Assembly (NCBI GenBank): GCA_902729315.2
Contig: LR746277.1
Location: forward strand, 3,663,001-3,727,000
Length of the DNA: 64,000 nt
From: Spirodela intermedia
Taxonomy: Eukaryota > Streptophyta > Magnoliopsida > Alismatales > Araceae
Reading direction: 5' to 3'
The position numbers and the translations under genes were made by a program. Below are positions 49,701-59,723 of this stretch, piece by piece. Within the stretch, counting starts at the first letter, position 1. Each line of letters opens with the position of its first letter. The notes under the pieces were generated by a model. That model did not search any database. It was not told where the DNA came from and saw nothing but the letters and a program-made list of their open reading frames with translations.

Positions 49701-52700
49701 TTCATAGGTCAGCTTTTGAATGAAAGAGGTTAGACTAATATTTCCTTGTTTGTGGACAATTTTATAAACTACTATATACAGCAATTTCACATTCTTACCT
49801 TATTCATTCTAATAGAAAATAGTGGTTTAATATTTTTCAAAAATATATTTAAGAATTTACAAGCACCTATCTGTATCTTACATGTCTTTTTTTCTTTTGA
49901 GCACTAGGTTCGATGTATCATCCGATATGTAGTGAGAGATTGGGCTATTGAGGTATTTGCTAATTTTGATAAAGTGTACAGGGCAGTTGATCCAATAAAA
50001 TTCTCTCCCTTTATCTTATTCATTGGATTATTTCCATATTTCTCTCTGCCGAATTTCCAATAGGGTAAAAACGAGCGTGACGAATGCTACAAGCCAATTC
50101 TTGAGGAGTTGCAGCGCTTATTCCCTGTTCGAAGCACAGATAGGTAACACCTTTTTTCCTAGTGTCACTCATATGTAGTGAATAACTCTGTCATTAGAAA
50201 TCAGTGTGCCTTGTTCCAGATAGGTTCCAGATAGGGGGATTAATGGGTTAAATACATAAAAGAGGATGTTGATTTTTTATTATTCTTTATAAATATTTAA
50301 CAGATTGCTTTAAATACCTTAAAATATACACTGATGTTTAGGTACATTTATAAGTCTTTACATGTAGTAGATACACTTTTGCATTAGTTAATGATATATC
50401 CTGCTTAGACAATGGTAAGGATTTAAATGTTGCATTGCTACTGGATTGTCTATTCCCTGACTTTGCTTTTACATATCATTATTGTTTGATAAGAAGAGTA
50501 ATTTTCATGCTTTCGTCTCATCAGAAGTGGAGAGAATCTATTGGTTCTGTATGATTCCTTCGTTTACCTCTTCAGCCCTTGTTATTTTTCCTTTGTGAAG
50601 CTTGTGATTTCGAGGGTCATTGCACACTTGCTGTTTACAGTTTTCATTGAGATGAGCCTGCTTAGGAAGAAACTGTCGAAGACTGACCCAATTGAAAAAG
50701 AGAACCCTGGGACAATGAAGTTGATCTCAAAACTCTGTTTGATTGGTTGCTGAGGGAATTCACCATTAACCTTGGCGTTTGTGAAACATCTTTTGATATT
50801 TCTCTCTGATCTTGTTCATTTCCGGTGAGATAGTTAAGATATAGACAGAAATTACCTCATGCATTATTGTAAACTTCATCTCATCCATGGGGAGCAACCA
50901 GTTAACTGTTTTCCTTAGCATTTTTGAGGATTTTAATGGCCTGTTGACCCATCTCACTCGTCACAAGTTGATTGTCATGATGCTTATTCCTTGGTGAATT
51001 GATGCAAATATTTTGTGGAACTGAAAATAATACTCTTATGATTGTCATGGGTATCCCCTTTTTATTCACAGGCCTCCTCGTTGTCTTGTTCCCGGTGCTG
51101 GACTTTGCAGGCTTGCACTGGAGATTTCTTGTCTTGGTAAAAACAATATTCAGTAACTCTAAACCACTTCTAACTCCTTTCCCCCTCTCCACTTCTGCCA
51201 TGTCATTTGACTCTCCATTGTGCTTTACAGGATTTCTCTGCCAAGGAAATGAATTTTCATATTATATGATAATCTGCTCGAGTTTCATTCTCAATCAGTA
51301 AGAAAGCTGAAATTTTCTGTCTATATTTCATTCTCCATTGTCTATATTTCCTTGATTCCTTGTACCTCGTATCTTATTTTGTAGCACTCAAGCTGCCGGA
51401 GAGTGGACAATCTATCCTTGGATTCATAACAATTCTAACTTTCTCTCTGACGATGACCAGCTTCAGCCAGTCATGTTTCCAGATATTCGTCCAGCAAGGT
51501 GATAATAATCATCATTACTTTATCCAGCTTCATTTATCTGATTTGATATATTCGGCAATAATTTGATAAATAGATGAAGTGTCTTGTAATCTGATTTGTT
51601 GACAAATTTGTGACGGTCAAAATTTGAGGCACTGAGCACATTTCTTGTCTGACGATCTTGGAGTGAAAAAGCCCACTAACTATGCTCTTCTCGGAGCATG
51701 TAGAGATCCCCACACGGCCCAAGTTCATTCTATACGGACCCAGTTTCTCCCTGGAGGGCCTTCACGATGCTCTTGGAGTTTGATTTTCTGAGATCAAGTT
51801 TAGCCTACTATTTATAGGCGCACAACATGAGGCATTCGAAGGGGTGCTCTTACATCCAGCCTAGAGGTCCCATCACCTCCCATAATTAATGGGCTAAAAG
51901 TAGTGAGAGTAGTTGGGGTATCTTATAGTATTCAATAGCCTCTAAATACCTCTAGAAACCACCAAAATAGTCAAAGATAACTTGGACTTGATGACCTACG
52001 AAAGTCAGCAATCACCAAATCCAGCCATTAATAACATGTAGAAGACAGAAGAGGGAGACTTTCATAGACTCGGAGAAACAGGATAAGAGAGAACAGTCTG
52101 AACCTGGAGAGGCAGGAGATCCTCTCAAATCCCATCCCCACCCCCCACTTCTCTCGTCCCTCTCTCCAGTTCGATAGAACCATGATTCTGGCCTTGTATC
52201 AACACTACACTGCTTCGTTCTGCTGGCAGGAGATTCTCTCAAATCCCATCCCCACCCCCACTTCTCTCGTCCCTCTCTCCAGTTCGATACAACCATGATT
52301 CTGGCCATCTATCAACACTACACTGCTTCGTTCTGATCCGATCCTTCCAAAGAGGGTCGTATATTTGAGCTCTTTTATTGTTGTAAATATTCGAACCTTC
52401 TTACTCATTCATCGTGGCTGATTGGATCCTACAAACAGTGCAGGCATTACTGAAGGCTTTTCAATGTGTGGTGGTGATTTTGTTGAAGTATACAGTGATG
52501 TCAGCCAAGAAGGTACATAAGATGACTAACGATTGGTATGCAAAATGGTTGCAATTTGCGTTAATTATTATCATTAAATCATAATACTACTTACTACTCA
52601 TTTCTGTAGAAGTGGGGATTACTACTTTTAACTGCTGCTATAAAAAGGCACTAAAAGTGTGAATTTTTGCGTCCTATAAATAAAGCATGTGAATGCCTGA

Positions 52701-54413
52701 TATAATTAAAGCAAATATTAAAAGGATTAGGGCTTTCAAGGAGATATTGAATGTTGTCCAGACCAGTATGGCACTGTGACTCTTGGGAGCCCAGATTGCA
52801 TCAGATAGGTACTTCGCTGAGGATCAGAGGAAACCCATGGACAGAACTTAGAATGATAAACAGTGTGAAGCTCTCGATTTTTATTTTTTTTAATTATTAT
52901 TGGGGGAGCTTTTCTCATAGTAGAAGTAATTAAATTCGTATTAGAAGCATTTTCTGTTGGGTCATAGCATGGTACCGACCTTTGTGATTATCAGTAGACC
53001 GGCTTAGACATCAGACACGGCATAAATGCTCCATCAAAGCTACAAAACTATGATCTTCAAATAAATAACCATGTTTTGTAATTATCGGATTAAGGAAAGA
53101 TCCATAGTTTTCTTTTCAACATCACCATGTCCCCTCTTCACTCGATTTTCTCATTTCCAGATTGTTTGGACGATCTTTCAGGGATCGAGATGCTTTTTCT
53201 ATGGATAACATGATCTTCTGATCTCCCCGCAGGAACCTGGGATGCCGTGGTGACTTGCTTCTTCATCGACACAGGGCATAATGTTGTGGAGTACATCGAA
53301 ATCATATCAAAAATTCTGAAGCCTGGAGGGGTAGGTTTCGACCGTGGCTTCCTCTTTCTCCCTCACTCCTTGTCTCTCTCCCTCTCTCTTTCTATCTCTC
53401 TCCCTCCCTCCATCTCTCTCTCTCTCTCTCTCCTTCTCTCTCTTTCTCTTTGCTGAACTAGTATGGATCAAGATTGTTTGAACTAGTATGAAACCGCACG
53501 TTCCTCTCTGCTCATTATGAATGATCAGTTCTCCTGTTTCTCGTGGTCGGCAGATCTGGATCAACTTTGGGCCCCTTCTCTATGATTTTGCAGATCCGAA
53601 TGGGCCCGATGTAAGCGTTCCGAAATCCCCCACCCCCACCCCCCTCCCCCTCCCCCTCCCCCTTTCCTTTCTCTTTTTTTTTCTTCATTTGGTCTATTAA
53701 ATGAGATCCATTTTCCCTCCTTCCCATCCGCAGGAGATGCCCGTTGAACTCAGCTTGGATGACGTGAAGAGGATTTCATTCCATTATGGGTTTGACTTAG
53801 AGGTACGTGCAGCAGGAGAATTTTCTTTTCTTTTTCTGGTAATTTTCGGAAGCAACCCAAAGTGCTTATTTTTTGGCTCTTCTGATAAGATGGAGCGAAC
53901 AGTGGAGACCACTTACTCCATAAATCGTCGGTCCATGATGCAAGTAAGCTCAATTCTCCTCCAATTAAACCCTGTAGTTCTTGAAAATTCCGACTTTGCC
54001 CTTTCCTCTCTACGTTTTGTCCTCTGCGAGCATGCAGGAATGTTTCTGATCTCACTAAACAAGGTTCTATCTTCTCTATATTTCTATACATTCCAAGAAT
54101 AATTTTAGAAAGAAAAAAATGCATTCATTTTATATATGAAATCAATTTTCCTGTTGAGGAAAGACTATTAATACCTACACGTGCATAGACTCATACGGTT
54201 TCATCCATAAATAGGGTGAGATATGTTTGAGAACTCATGTGGAAATGCACCCAATATTTCCGCATCTGTATATAGCTTCTGATTTCTTCCATTCTCCACC
54301 CATGTGGGAGGTGGGTCCTGTGTTTGACCTTTGACCGGCATGGCCTGTTAAACCTGCAGAATAAATACTTCGCAGCCTTCTGGACGATGAGGAAGCGACC
54401 CCTCAAGGTATGA
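40751..54413 (+). CDS. Carnosine N-methyltransferase-like protein (N2227 family), 17 exons
   Basis: Exons 40751-40842, 42861-42933, 43172-43215, 45505-45547, 45654-45887, 46645-46716, 49908-49952, 50064-50143, 51072-51136, 51231-51297, 51385-51498, 52439-52512, 53233-53330, 53554-53610, 53734-53802, 53890-53943, 54360-54413: 1335 nt, 444 aa, GT-AG throughout. The C-terminal half is the N2227 methyltransferase: [23 protein letters not shown]-binding [84 protein letters not shown] and the end [14 protein letters not shown]. The animal enzyme methylates carnosine to anserine; plants lack clear carnosine metabolism, so the natural substrate here is unknown. An acidic linker (exon 5) is not conserved. 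The stop TGA overlaps a donor-like AAG|GTATGA, but family proteins end about here. Confidence 0.92.
47076..49708. mobile_element. Large foldback element in intron 6 of the methyltransferase gene
   Basis: The left arm (about 47076-47975) is the inverted counterpart of a right arm (about 48020-49708). Pairs include gaattgaggtgtatcaaatt (47124) with aatttgatgtacccaattc (49643), ggatttagtggctatcc (47310) with gatagccactaaatcc, and gttccacttgggatc (47951) with gatcccaagtggaacc (48033). The right arm carries about 790 extra bp of C/T-rich DNA (about 48420-49205). Outer ends are approximate. Likely a non-autonomous DNA transposon; its long polypyrimidine frames are not genes. Confidence 0.75.
52111..52335. 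repeat. Two tandem ~113-bp units in intron 11
   Basis: 52111-52224 and 52225-52335 both start ggcaggagat and end ctgcttcgttctg, with a few substitutions and one C-run length difference. No effect on coding exons. Confidence 0.9.
53349..53450. repeat. CT-rich microsatellite in intron 13
   Basis: Imperfect (CT)n/(CCCTCTCT)n tract just after the exon 13 donor at 53331. Confidence 0.85.
53626..53664. repeat. C-run tract in intron 14
   Basis: Repeats of cccccacccc and ccccctcccc; the opposite strand has many G5 runs, so G-quadruplex or i-motif formation is possible. Confidence 0.8.
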
Positions 54414-54680
54414 CCCCCTCCCCCCCGGCCCTTGAAAAGGTCTGCCCCTTGATTTGGCCAGACGAATACATGAATACGCCTTCACCGCCGTTTGGGAATC
54501 ACCGACTTCTGCATTTTACGAATATATGGAGTTATTTTTGGATTGCCCATAGATCCCATATATCCCAACGTCGTCTGCATCCAAATAAGAAATTGCTACC
54601 GTAAGAGTGATCGTTGAATCCACCAAAGAGAAAATAACAAGCACGGGCAAGATACCAAGCAGATTGATTTTTTCGATTTT

Positions 54681-54801
54681 CCTGTCCGGCGTTGACCACA
54701 TGGACCCAAGATTCCTGTCCGGAGTTGACCAAATGGACCCAAGGATGCTTCCTTGAATTCCATTTGCCGTTCTTGGGTCCATCTGGTCAACGCCAGACAG
54801 G
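54681..54801. promoter_or_regulatory. Hairpin with three W-box motifs, upstream of right CCME
   Basis: Mirror of 37605-37725. Stem arms 54714-54745 and 54770-54801; extra copy 54681-54710. The two bases that distinguish the arms include 54744, inside this stem. Confidence 0.6.
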
Positions 54802-54855
54802 AATGAACGGCCGGCGGGTACTGAGTTCAGACACGAGCGCCTCCGTTCCGAGACG

Positions 54856-55087
54856 TCAAATAAGCCTGCGGATCTCAGTTTCAGAAACCCTAATTTGCCC
54901 AGCTTTTGCGCCCGATCACGGCTCGCTGGATTGATTGCCCATGGCCGGCAGGGCTTCTAGGGCCCAATGGACTGAATCTACTGAACCACAACTCAGAAAT
55001 TGGTGCAAATAAGGCTGCGGATCTCAGCTTCAGAAACCATCCCCGATCACGGCTCGCTGGATTGGTTGCCCATGGCCGGCAGGGTTA
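54856..55087 (+). repeat. Tandem duplication of the CCME leader, with a decoy start codon
   Basis: 54856-54957 and about 55004-55087 are related: both contain gcggatctcag, ttcagaaacc, gatcacggctcgctggatt and cccatggccggcaggg. The first copy's ATG at 54942 opens MAGRASRAQ and stops after 23 codons; the second copy's ATG at 55072 is the CCME start. The left arm has the same structure at 37319-37550. Confidence 0.8.
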
Positions 55088-55854
55088 TCGGCCGCTTTGG
55101 CCCTCGCCTCGCCGCCGCCCTGCGCACCGCCGTTCTCCGTCCGGGGACCTCGCCTACATCTCCACTCTACCTTGCCGCCGCATCGCCGGTTCCCGGCGCC
55201 CGACCAGGCGGGGGCATCTTCCCCCGATACCTCTCCTCTCTCCGCCGCCAGCCGGCGCGGCCGAAGGCCGTGGACATCGCAGCACGAGCGCGCCAGCTCC
55301 AGAACCGGCGGCTATGGACGTACGCCCTCACCTTCAGCTGCGTCGCGGGATTCATCATCATCGTGCTGAACAATTTCCAGGATCAGTTGGTCTTCTACAT
55401 CACCCCCAGCGAAGCCATCGAGAAATTCGTCTCCAACCCCTCTAAGAACCGCTTCCGGCTGGGGGGTCTCGTCGTGGAGGGCAGCGTCGTGCACCCGTCG
55501 GCGTCCTCGCCGGAGATGGAGTTCGTGATCACCGATCTCGTGACGGATATCCTCGTCCGGTTCGAGGGCTCGCTGCCCGATCTGTTCCGCGAGGGGCATT
55601 CCGCCGTCGTCGAAGGTTTCCTGAAGCGGTTCGAGGCGGACGGAGAGGGGAAGGCGGACAGGGAGGGCGCGACGAGGGCTTCGACCGTGTCGGAGAAGGC
55701 CAGAAACGGGGTCTGCTTCTTCAAGGCGACGGAGGTCCTCGCGAAGCACGACGAGAAGTACATGCCCAAGGAGGTGGCCGCCGCGCTCGAGCGGAACAAG
55801 AAGAAGATCGAGGCTGATGCGGCCAGAGAGGCTGCCGAGATGGAGCAGGGTTGA
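55072..55854 (+). CDS. Cytochrome c-type biogenesis protein CcmE, mitochondrial (right copy)
   Basis: Same 260-aa protein as the left copy, with no difference in the coding sequence: presequence, single membrane helix, CcmE domain and heme-attachment His226 in VLAKHDEKYMP. Both copies have complete promoters and 3' flanks, so both could be expressed. Their 5' ends face the 16.8-kb spacer and they are transcribed outward. Nothing in the sequence tells which copy is older. The makorin-like continuation beside the left copy, and the abrupt break of that same piece at 54585, slightly favour the left copy as source (inference). In a typical plant genome CCME is single or low copy. Confidence 0.93.
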   Translation: MAGRVIGRFGPRLAAALRTAVLRPGTSPTSPLYLAAASPVPGARPGGGIFPRYLSSLRRQPARPKAVDIAARARQLQNRRLWTYALTFSCVAGFIIIVLNNFQDQLVFYITPSEAIEKFVSNPSKNRFRLGGLVVEGSVVHPSASSPEMEFVITDLVTDILVRFEGSLPDLFREGHSAVVEGFLKRFEADGEGKADREGATRASTVSEKARNGVCFFKATEVLAKHDEKYMPKEVAAALERNKKKIEADAAREAAEMEQG

Positions 55855-56739
55855 GACCCGATCCACAGATTTTGATCCCGATAATAATCGATTTACAGCT
55901 CTTTGGGGATTCATCCTTGGAATCCCATCGATTCTCCAGCTGATATTTTGCAGCACAATGAGGAGACATCCAGATTGTACTCCAAGATCATATTTTTATG
56001 CTTCTCATGTTAGTTCCATCGGTGGCAGCCGGCATCAAATTGCGCTCCAGTATCATATACTTTCCTGGGATGAACCATATATATATATATATATATAATG
56101 ATTTTTACGGGTAATGATGGCCTCAGCCTCTGGATTCCATGCACACCAGCCATAGAATTTAGAACTTCGTAGATTGAAAGGGATGATCTTTTTACCAGAT
56201 CTAGGCTGAGGATGGCGCATTTATTTCCCTTTCATCTCTCATAATCTCATACGGGGGGCGCTTGGCCCTCTGTTTTATAGCACTCACTCTCCTCATACAG
56301 TATAGGGTTTAATCTGATGAGGCCTCTCTCTGGTTGGTTCGAATTACATCTGCCAGTTGTTTTCGCCCATTATTCCATCACCAGTGTTTGCTCCCACTGA
56401 AGCTTCCAGCATTCTTAAATCACTAATTAACAGCCTCCTGCGACATCTAGACCTCAATAAATAACGTAATATGCTTAATTTGATTCTCTTAAAAAAATTA
56501 ACATATCGTTTTATCTACTGATTATCATGCTTCCCTTTTCACATATCTTTTCTTGACCATTTCCAACCATGCAAGCTCTTCTGATTTCTAACATCTTAGT
56601 TTATTATTATTATTATTGACCCAATCTCCTGATCATAATATGCTCGTTGGAACCTTCCTTTTTTAATTTCCCGCCATGTTATTGCTTTTTGTTGACCATT
56701 TCCAGGCATGCAAACTCTTCTGTTTTCAAATGAAAGTCA

Positions 56740-57187
56740 TCTTGTCTATCAGGCAACTTAATTCTGTCCTCATCAAACATTTTAGATTTATTTTTTTGAA
56801 AAAATGACATTTATGGCGGTGGGCTTTTTTTGTTCTTGAACCTTCCAATGATGACATCATTTTTCGTTGACCCATTCTGCATTGCGTGAATCTACCCAAT
56901 CATGAACTCTAGTGGTCCGCCGGTTTCTAACATCGAGCTGCCGTTTTTCTTGAAAGAAATGTTCTTCATAGCAAGCTGTATACGGCACCTCGTGGGGTAC
57001 GCTTGACAGCTGTTTACTGTCCGTGGAGATTGTCTTTTTAGTCTTTAAAAATATATATATACGTATATATCTCTTTTCTGAATCACATAAAATAAACAAG
57101 TCGAATATTTTTATTTTCACTTAATATATTTCAGTGAATAATAATCATACCATTCAGGGTAACAGTTTCACTCAGAGACGTCTAGAC

Positions 57188-57232
<45 letters not shown>

Positions 57233-57436
57233 TCTCGTGACGAAGTAGAGTAGTTATTTCCGACCAGCTATAGCATCTGTCACAAACGAATGAAGGAGAA
57301 AGATCTGGTCGCGTATAGCAGCAATAAATATGGAAGAACTCTCGGCACGAATCGATAATCAATAATACATCGTCGACCCTCGAAAAGAAGAAAAAAATGG
57401 TAATGGTGATGAGAGAGAGCGGTAATACGACGCCGT
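56740..57436. other. AT-rich intergenic stretch with GA repeat
   Basis: No gene recognised. It contains (AT)n near 57050-57066 and a (GA)n tract at about 57188-57230, the latter probably in the 3' UTR of the arabinogalactan peptide gene. Confidence 0.6.
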
Positions 57437-57634
57437 TCAGAACCGCAAGAGGGCCGGGACGAAGGCGAAGGCCAGCAGGAAACACAACGTCATCGATGCA
57501 GAGGCGGGCGCTCCCGAAACCATGGTCGGCGCGGGCGACGGAGCAGCTAAGTCGATTTCCTGGGCAGAGACCGCTGCGGCCGCCGCCGCCGCGAGGAAGA
57601 GGAGCACCAAGGTGGTGAGGCTTGCACGGGCCAT
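57437..57634 (-). CDS. Arabinogalactan peptide (GPI-anchored AG-peptide)
   Basis: 65 aa, single exon. Residues 1-~24 are a signal peptide (LTTLVLLFLAAAAAAAVSA before QEID). The short mature peptide contains APSPAPT, the alternating Ala-Pro/Ser-Pro signature whose prolines are hydroxylated and carry arabinogalactan chains. Small residues (SGAPASAS) followed by a hydrophobic C-terminus (TLCFLLAFAFVPALL) are a GPI-anchor signal. The product is a cell-surface proteoglycan peptide of the plasma membrane and wall. Length and layout match plant AG-peptides (about 60-70 aa). The family diverges too fast to name an ortholog. The gene is head-to-head with the 272-aa protein gene, 905 bp apart. Confidence 0.85.
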   Translation of the reverse strand: MARASLTTLVLLFLAAAAAAAVSAQEIDLAAPSPAPTMVSGAPASASMTLCFLLAFAFVPALLRF

Positions 57635-58539
57635 CGCTACGGTAACAGGGGGGAACGCGGAGAGAGCTTGGTAGCGCGGAGGAGCGAGAAGATAGCGGTG
57701 GGAGGATGAGAGAGAAGGCTCTGGCTCGTCGTCTTAGTTTCCCCCTCTCCGAGAGGTATTGGGCATTTATAGAAGATGGCGGTAGGAAAAGGAAGGAGGA
57801 GGGCGGCGGCGAGGAGGGGGTAAGCTGGCCGGTAGGACAGCTGTCGACGCCAAGCGAAGTTTTTTCCTTCCGATCTCGATCGGTGCGCCTTGACCGTTGC
57901 CAAATGGCAACGGTCGGTTTTTCAAAAAAACGAAGGCTTAGGGGAGAGGCAACCCATGTGGTACTTGCTGGCACAAGTCCCCATCACCCGATTCCGGAGG
58001 ACTGGGCGCCGAGTTTCCAGTTCCGAAGTGAGGTGACTCGTTCCGAGTCGGACGCCTCCACGCCGACAAATCCCTACCTGCCCCAACGTCTCTTTCTGGC
58101 AGCGATTTCTCGTGGCAGGTCGGGTTTCTACGCGTGGGAAAATCGCTTTCTGGGAAAATTTGCGTCGGAGTATCTGGACCAAACGGGGCCGAGAGATTAT
58201 TTTTTTCTCTCTATTTATAATATTAAACTCGTGGGAAAATCATCGTGGAGCCGAGCCCAGTGGGCCGGATTGGTCTAGAAGCCCAGTAGAAAGCCACAAC
58301 TGGGCCTAGTTGGGCTCCGACTTGCCTTCCTCGTCGCTGATCGTCGGATATCGATCCGACGGTCTGTATTTAAAACCGACCAACGGGGTAGCTCAGTTTT
58401 CTGTGGGCGGAGAACAACCCCTGGTTGGGGGACTGGGGGGCTTCAAGATTCTCCTTTTTTTCTTCGTTCTTCCCGATAGAATCAAGAAGCTCGGCCCTCC
58501 ATCCCCGTCGACCCGGCGGAGGAGACGGAGAAGACGCAG
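57635..58539. promoter_or_regulatory. Divergent promoter of the AG-peptide and 272-aa protein genes
   Basis: Two TGGGCC-type elements near 58260-58310 lie upstream of the plus-strand gene and are typical of nuclear genes for organelle proteins. A direct ttgaccgttgccaaatggcaacggtcgg palindrome-like segment is at 57890-57917 (ccgttgccaaatggcaacgg pairs on itself). No gene recognised. Confidence 0.45.
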
Positions 58540-59358
58540 ATGGCGTCCGCTCTATCCCGCAGGTTGGCCATCAGGGCCCTTCAAAACCCCAGCTCTGGCA
58601 CCGTCTTCCCCCTGCAACTGGGCGGCTCTCGTCTGAGATCTCTCGAGGGTGAAATTTCAGCCCCCGATGCCAGATTCATCTCCCGCCCCATCGCCCCCAA
58701 TCCTCGCGGTAATAGCATCACCAGATCCAGCCCCGATTTGGCTCCCCCTGCCCTAAATCTGCTCAAGACATGGAAGGCATCTTGCTCGTTAAATCCCTCC
58801 TGCAGCGTCCCCACTGTAGTCGCAGAGCTTGGAACCCTCCGACCCTTTCTCGCCAGGCAGCTCTCCAGCGGCGGCGCCGCCGGTGATGAGGCCCCGAAGG
58901 GTGAGCAGCAGGGTGAGAACCAGGAGCTCCGTCACCAAGAGATCGTCGGGCCGACGGTGGAGAGAGACGTCTCCGCCCTCGCCAACGAGACCCGCGAGGT
59001 GCTCGAGAAGATGAGGAGGAGCATCTACAACCTCAGCAGGTCGCTGGCCCTCCTGGGCTTGGCCCATCTCGGCCTCGGGGCTTGGATCGTCTACGCCGCA
59101 GCACCGCCGCAGGAGGTGACCGTCCAAGGCCTCGCGGCCTTCGCGTTCCCCTTCTCCGCGGCGTTCCTGCTCCGGCGGGCCCTCAAGCCGCTGAGCTTCT
59201 TCAACAAGATGGAAGAGCAGGGAAGGCTGCAGATCCTGACGCTGACTCTTCAGGTCTCTAAGAACCTCAACCTCTTGTTCTTGAGAATGCGGGTGGTTTC
59301 CTTGTTCTGCGTCGTGGGAATTTCCATTGGCTCTTCCGTTGCTCTCTGGATGCCCTGA
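58540..59358 (+). CDS. Predicted organellar membrane protein, function unknown
   Basis: Single-exon, 272 aa. The N-terminus ([19 protein letters not shown], then a long Ser/Arg/Pro stretch to [12 protein letters not shown] near residue 110) looks like a mitochondrial presequence with a typical cleavage region. A charged coil ([20 protein letters not shown]) precedes hydrophobic segments at about 168-186 ([18 protein letters not shown]) and 193-210, and a last one at the C-terminus ([20 protein letters not shown]). I do not recognise the family; plant genomes contain similar small membrane proteins of unknown role. A plastid location is not excluded. The upstream TGGGCC elements support an organelle role (inference). 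It converges on the NEK gene, with 365 bp between stops. Confidence 0.7.
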   Translation: MASALSRRLAIRALQNPSSGTVFPLQLGGSRLRSLEGEISAPDARFISRPIAPNPRGNSITRSSPDLAPPALNLLKTWKASCSLNPSCSVPTVVAELGTLRPFLARQLSSGGAAGDEAPKGEQQGENQELRHQEIVGPTVERDVSALANETREVLEKMRRSIYNLSRSLALLGLAHLGLGAWIVYAAAPPQEVTVQGLAAFAFPFSAAFLLRRALKPLSFFNKMEEQGRLQILTLTLQVSKNLNLLFLRMRVVSLFCVVGISIGSSVALWMP

Positions 59359-59723
59359 TCATCTCCCTGTGTCTCTTACATCACGGGGGCAATAAGCGTT
59401 GACTTTGTTCCATTCCCCAAGCCCATTTGAATGCTCAACCCATATAATTCTCCCCGTTCGTTTTCCATGAAAATTCTTATTTTTAGGCATCTCACACCTA
59501 TGGTTGAGACTCGTTCCTAGCCAAGAGTTCCAAGTTCCATTCTTGGCGAAAGAAAACACTTCGAGTTTATAACTGAAGATCATCAGCAAACTGGAGCAGG
59601 CGGGGGAGTTCGCCATGCTTCCTCTTCCTCCTCCACTCTGAGCGGAGAATGAGAACACACACACAATACACAGCGGGGTGGAAGACGGGGGGGGGGGGGC
59701 GGCGGAGGGGGCGCTCTCTCTGC
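59359..59723. other. Intergenic 3' region between convergent genes
   Basis: Contains a G14 run at about 59686-59699. Nothing else seen. Confidence 0.6.

Larger units (their letters stand above)
54585..56739. repeat. Right arm of the 2,155-bp inverted duplication
   Basis: Reverse complement of 35667-37821 with two differences seen. Its inner edge starts 171 bp after the methyltransferase stop. Here the ~100-bp makorin-intron-like piece ends abruptly at 54585 and continues as unrelated DNA, while in the left arm it continues into more makorin intron. Confidence 0.95.

Noticed and set aside
35667-56739. Inverted arms as ends of one giant transposon
   Set aside because: The arms hold an ordinary nuclear gene with flanks, have no target duplication that I can see, and the spacer carries no transposase; segmental duplication fits better.
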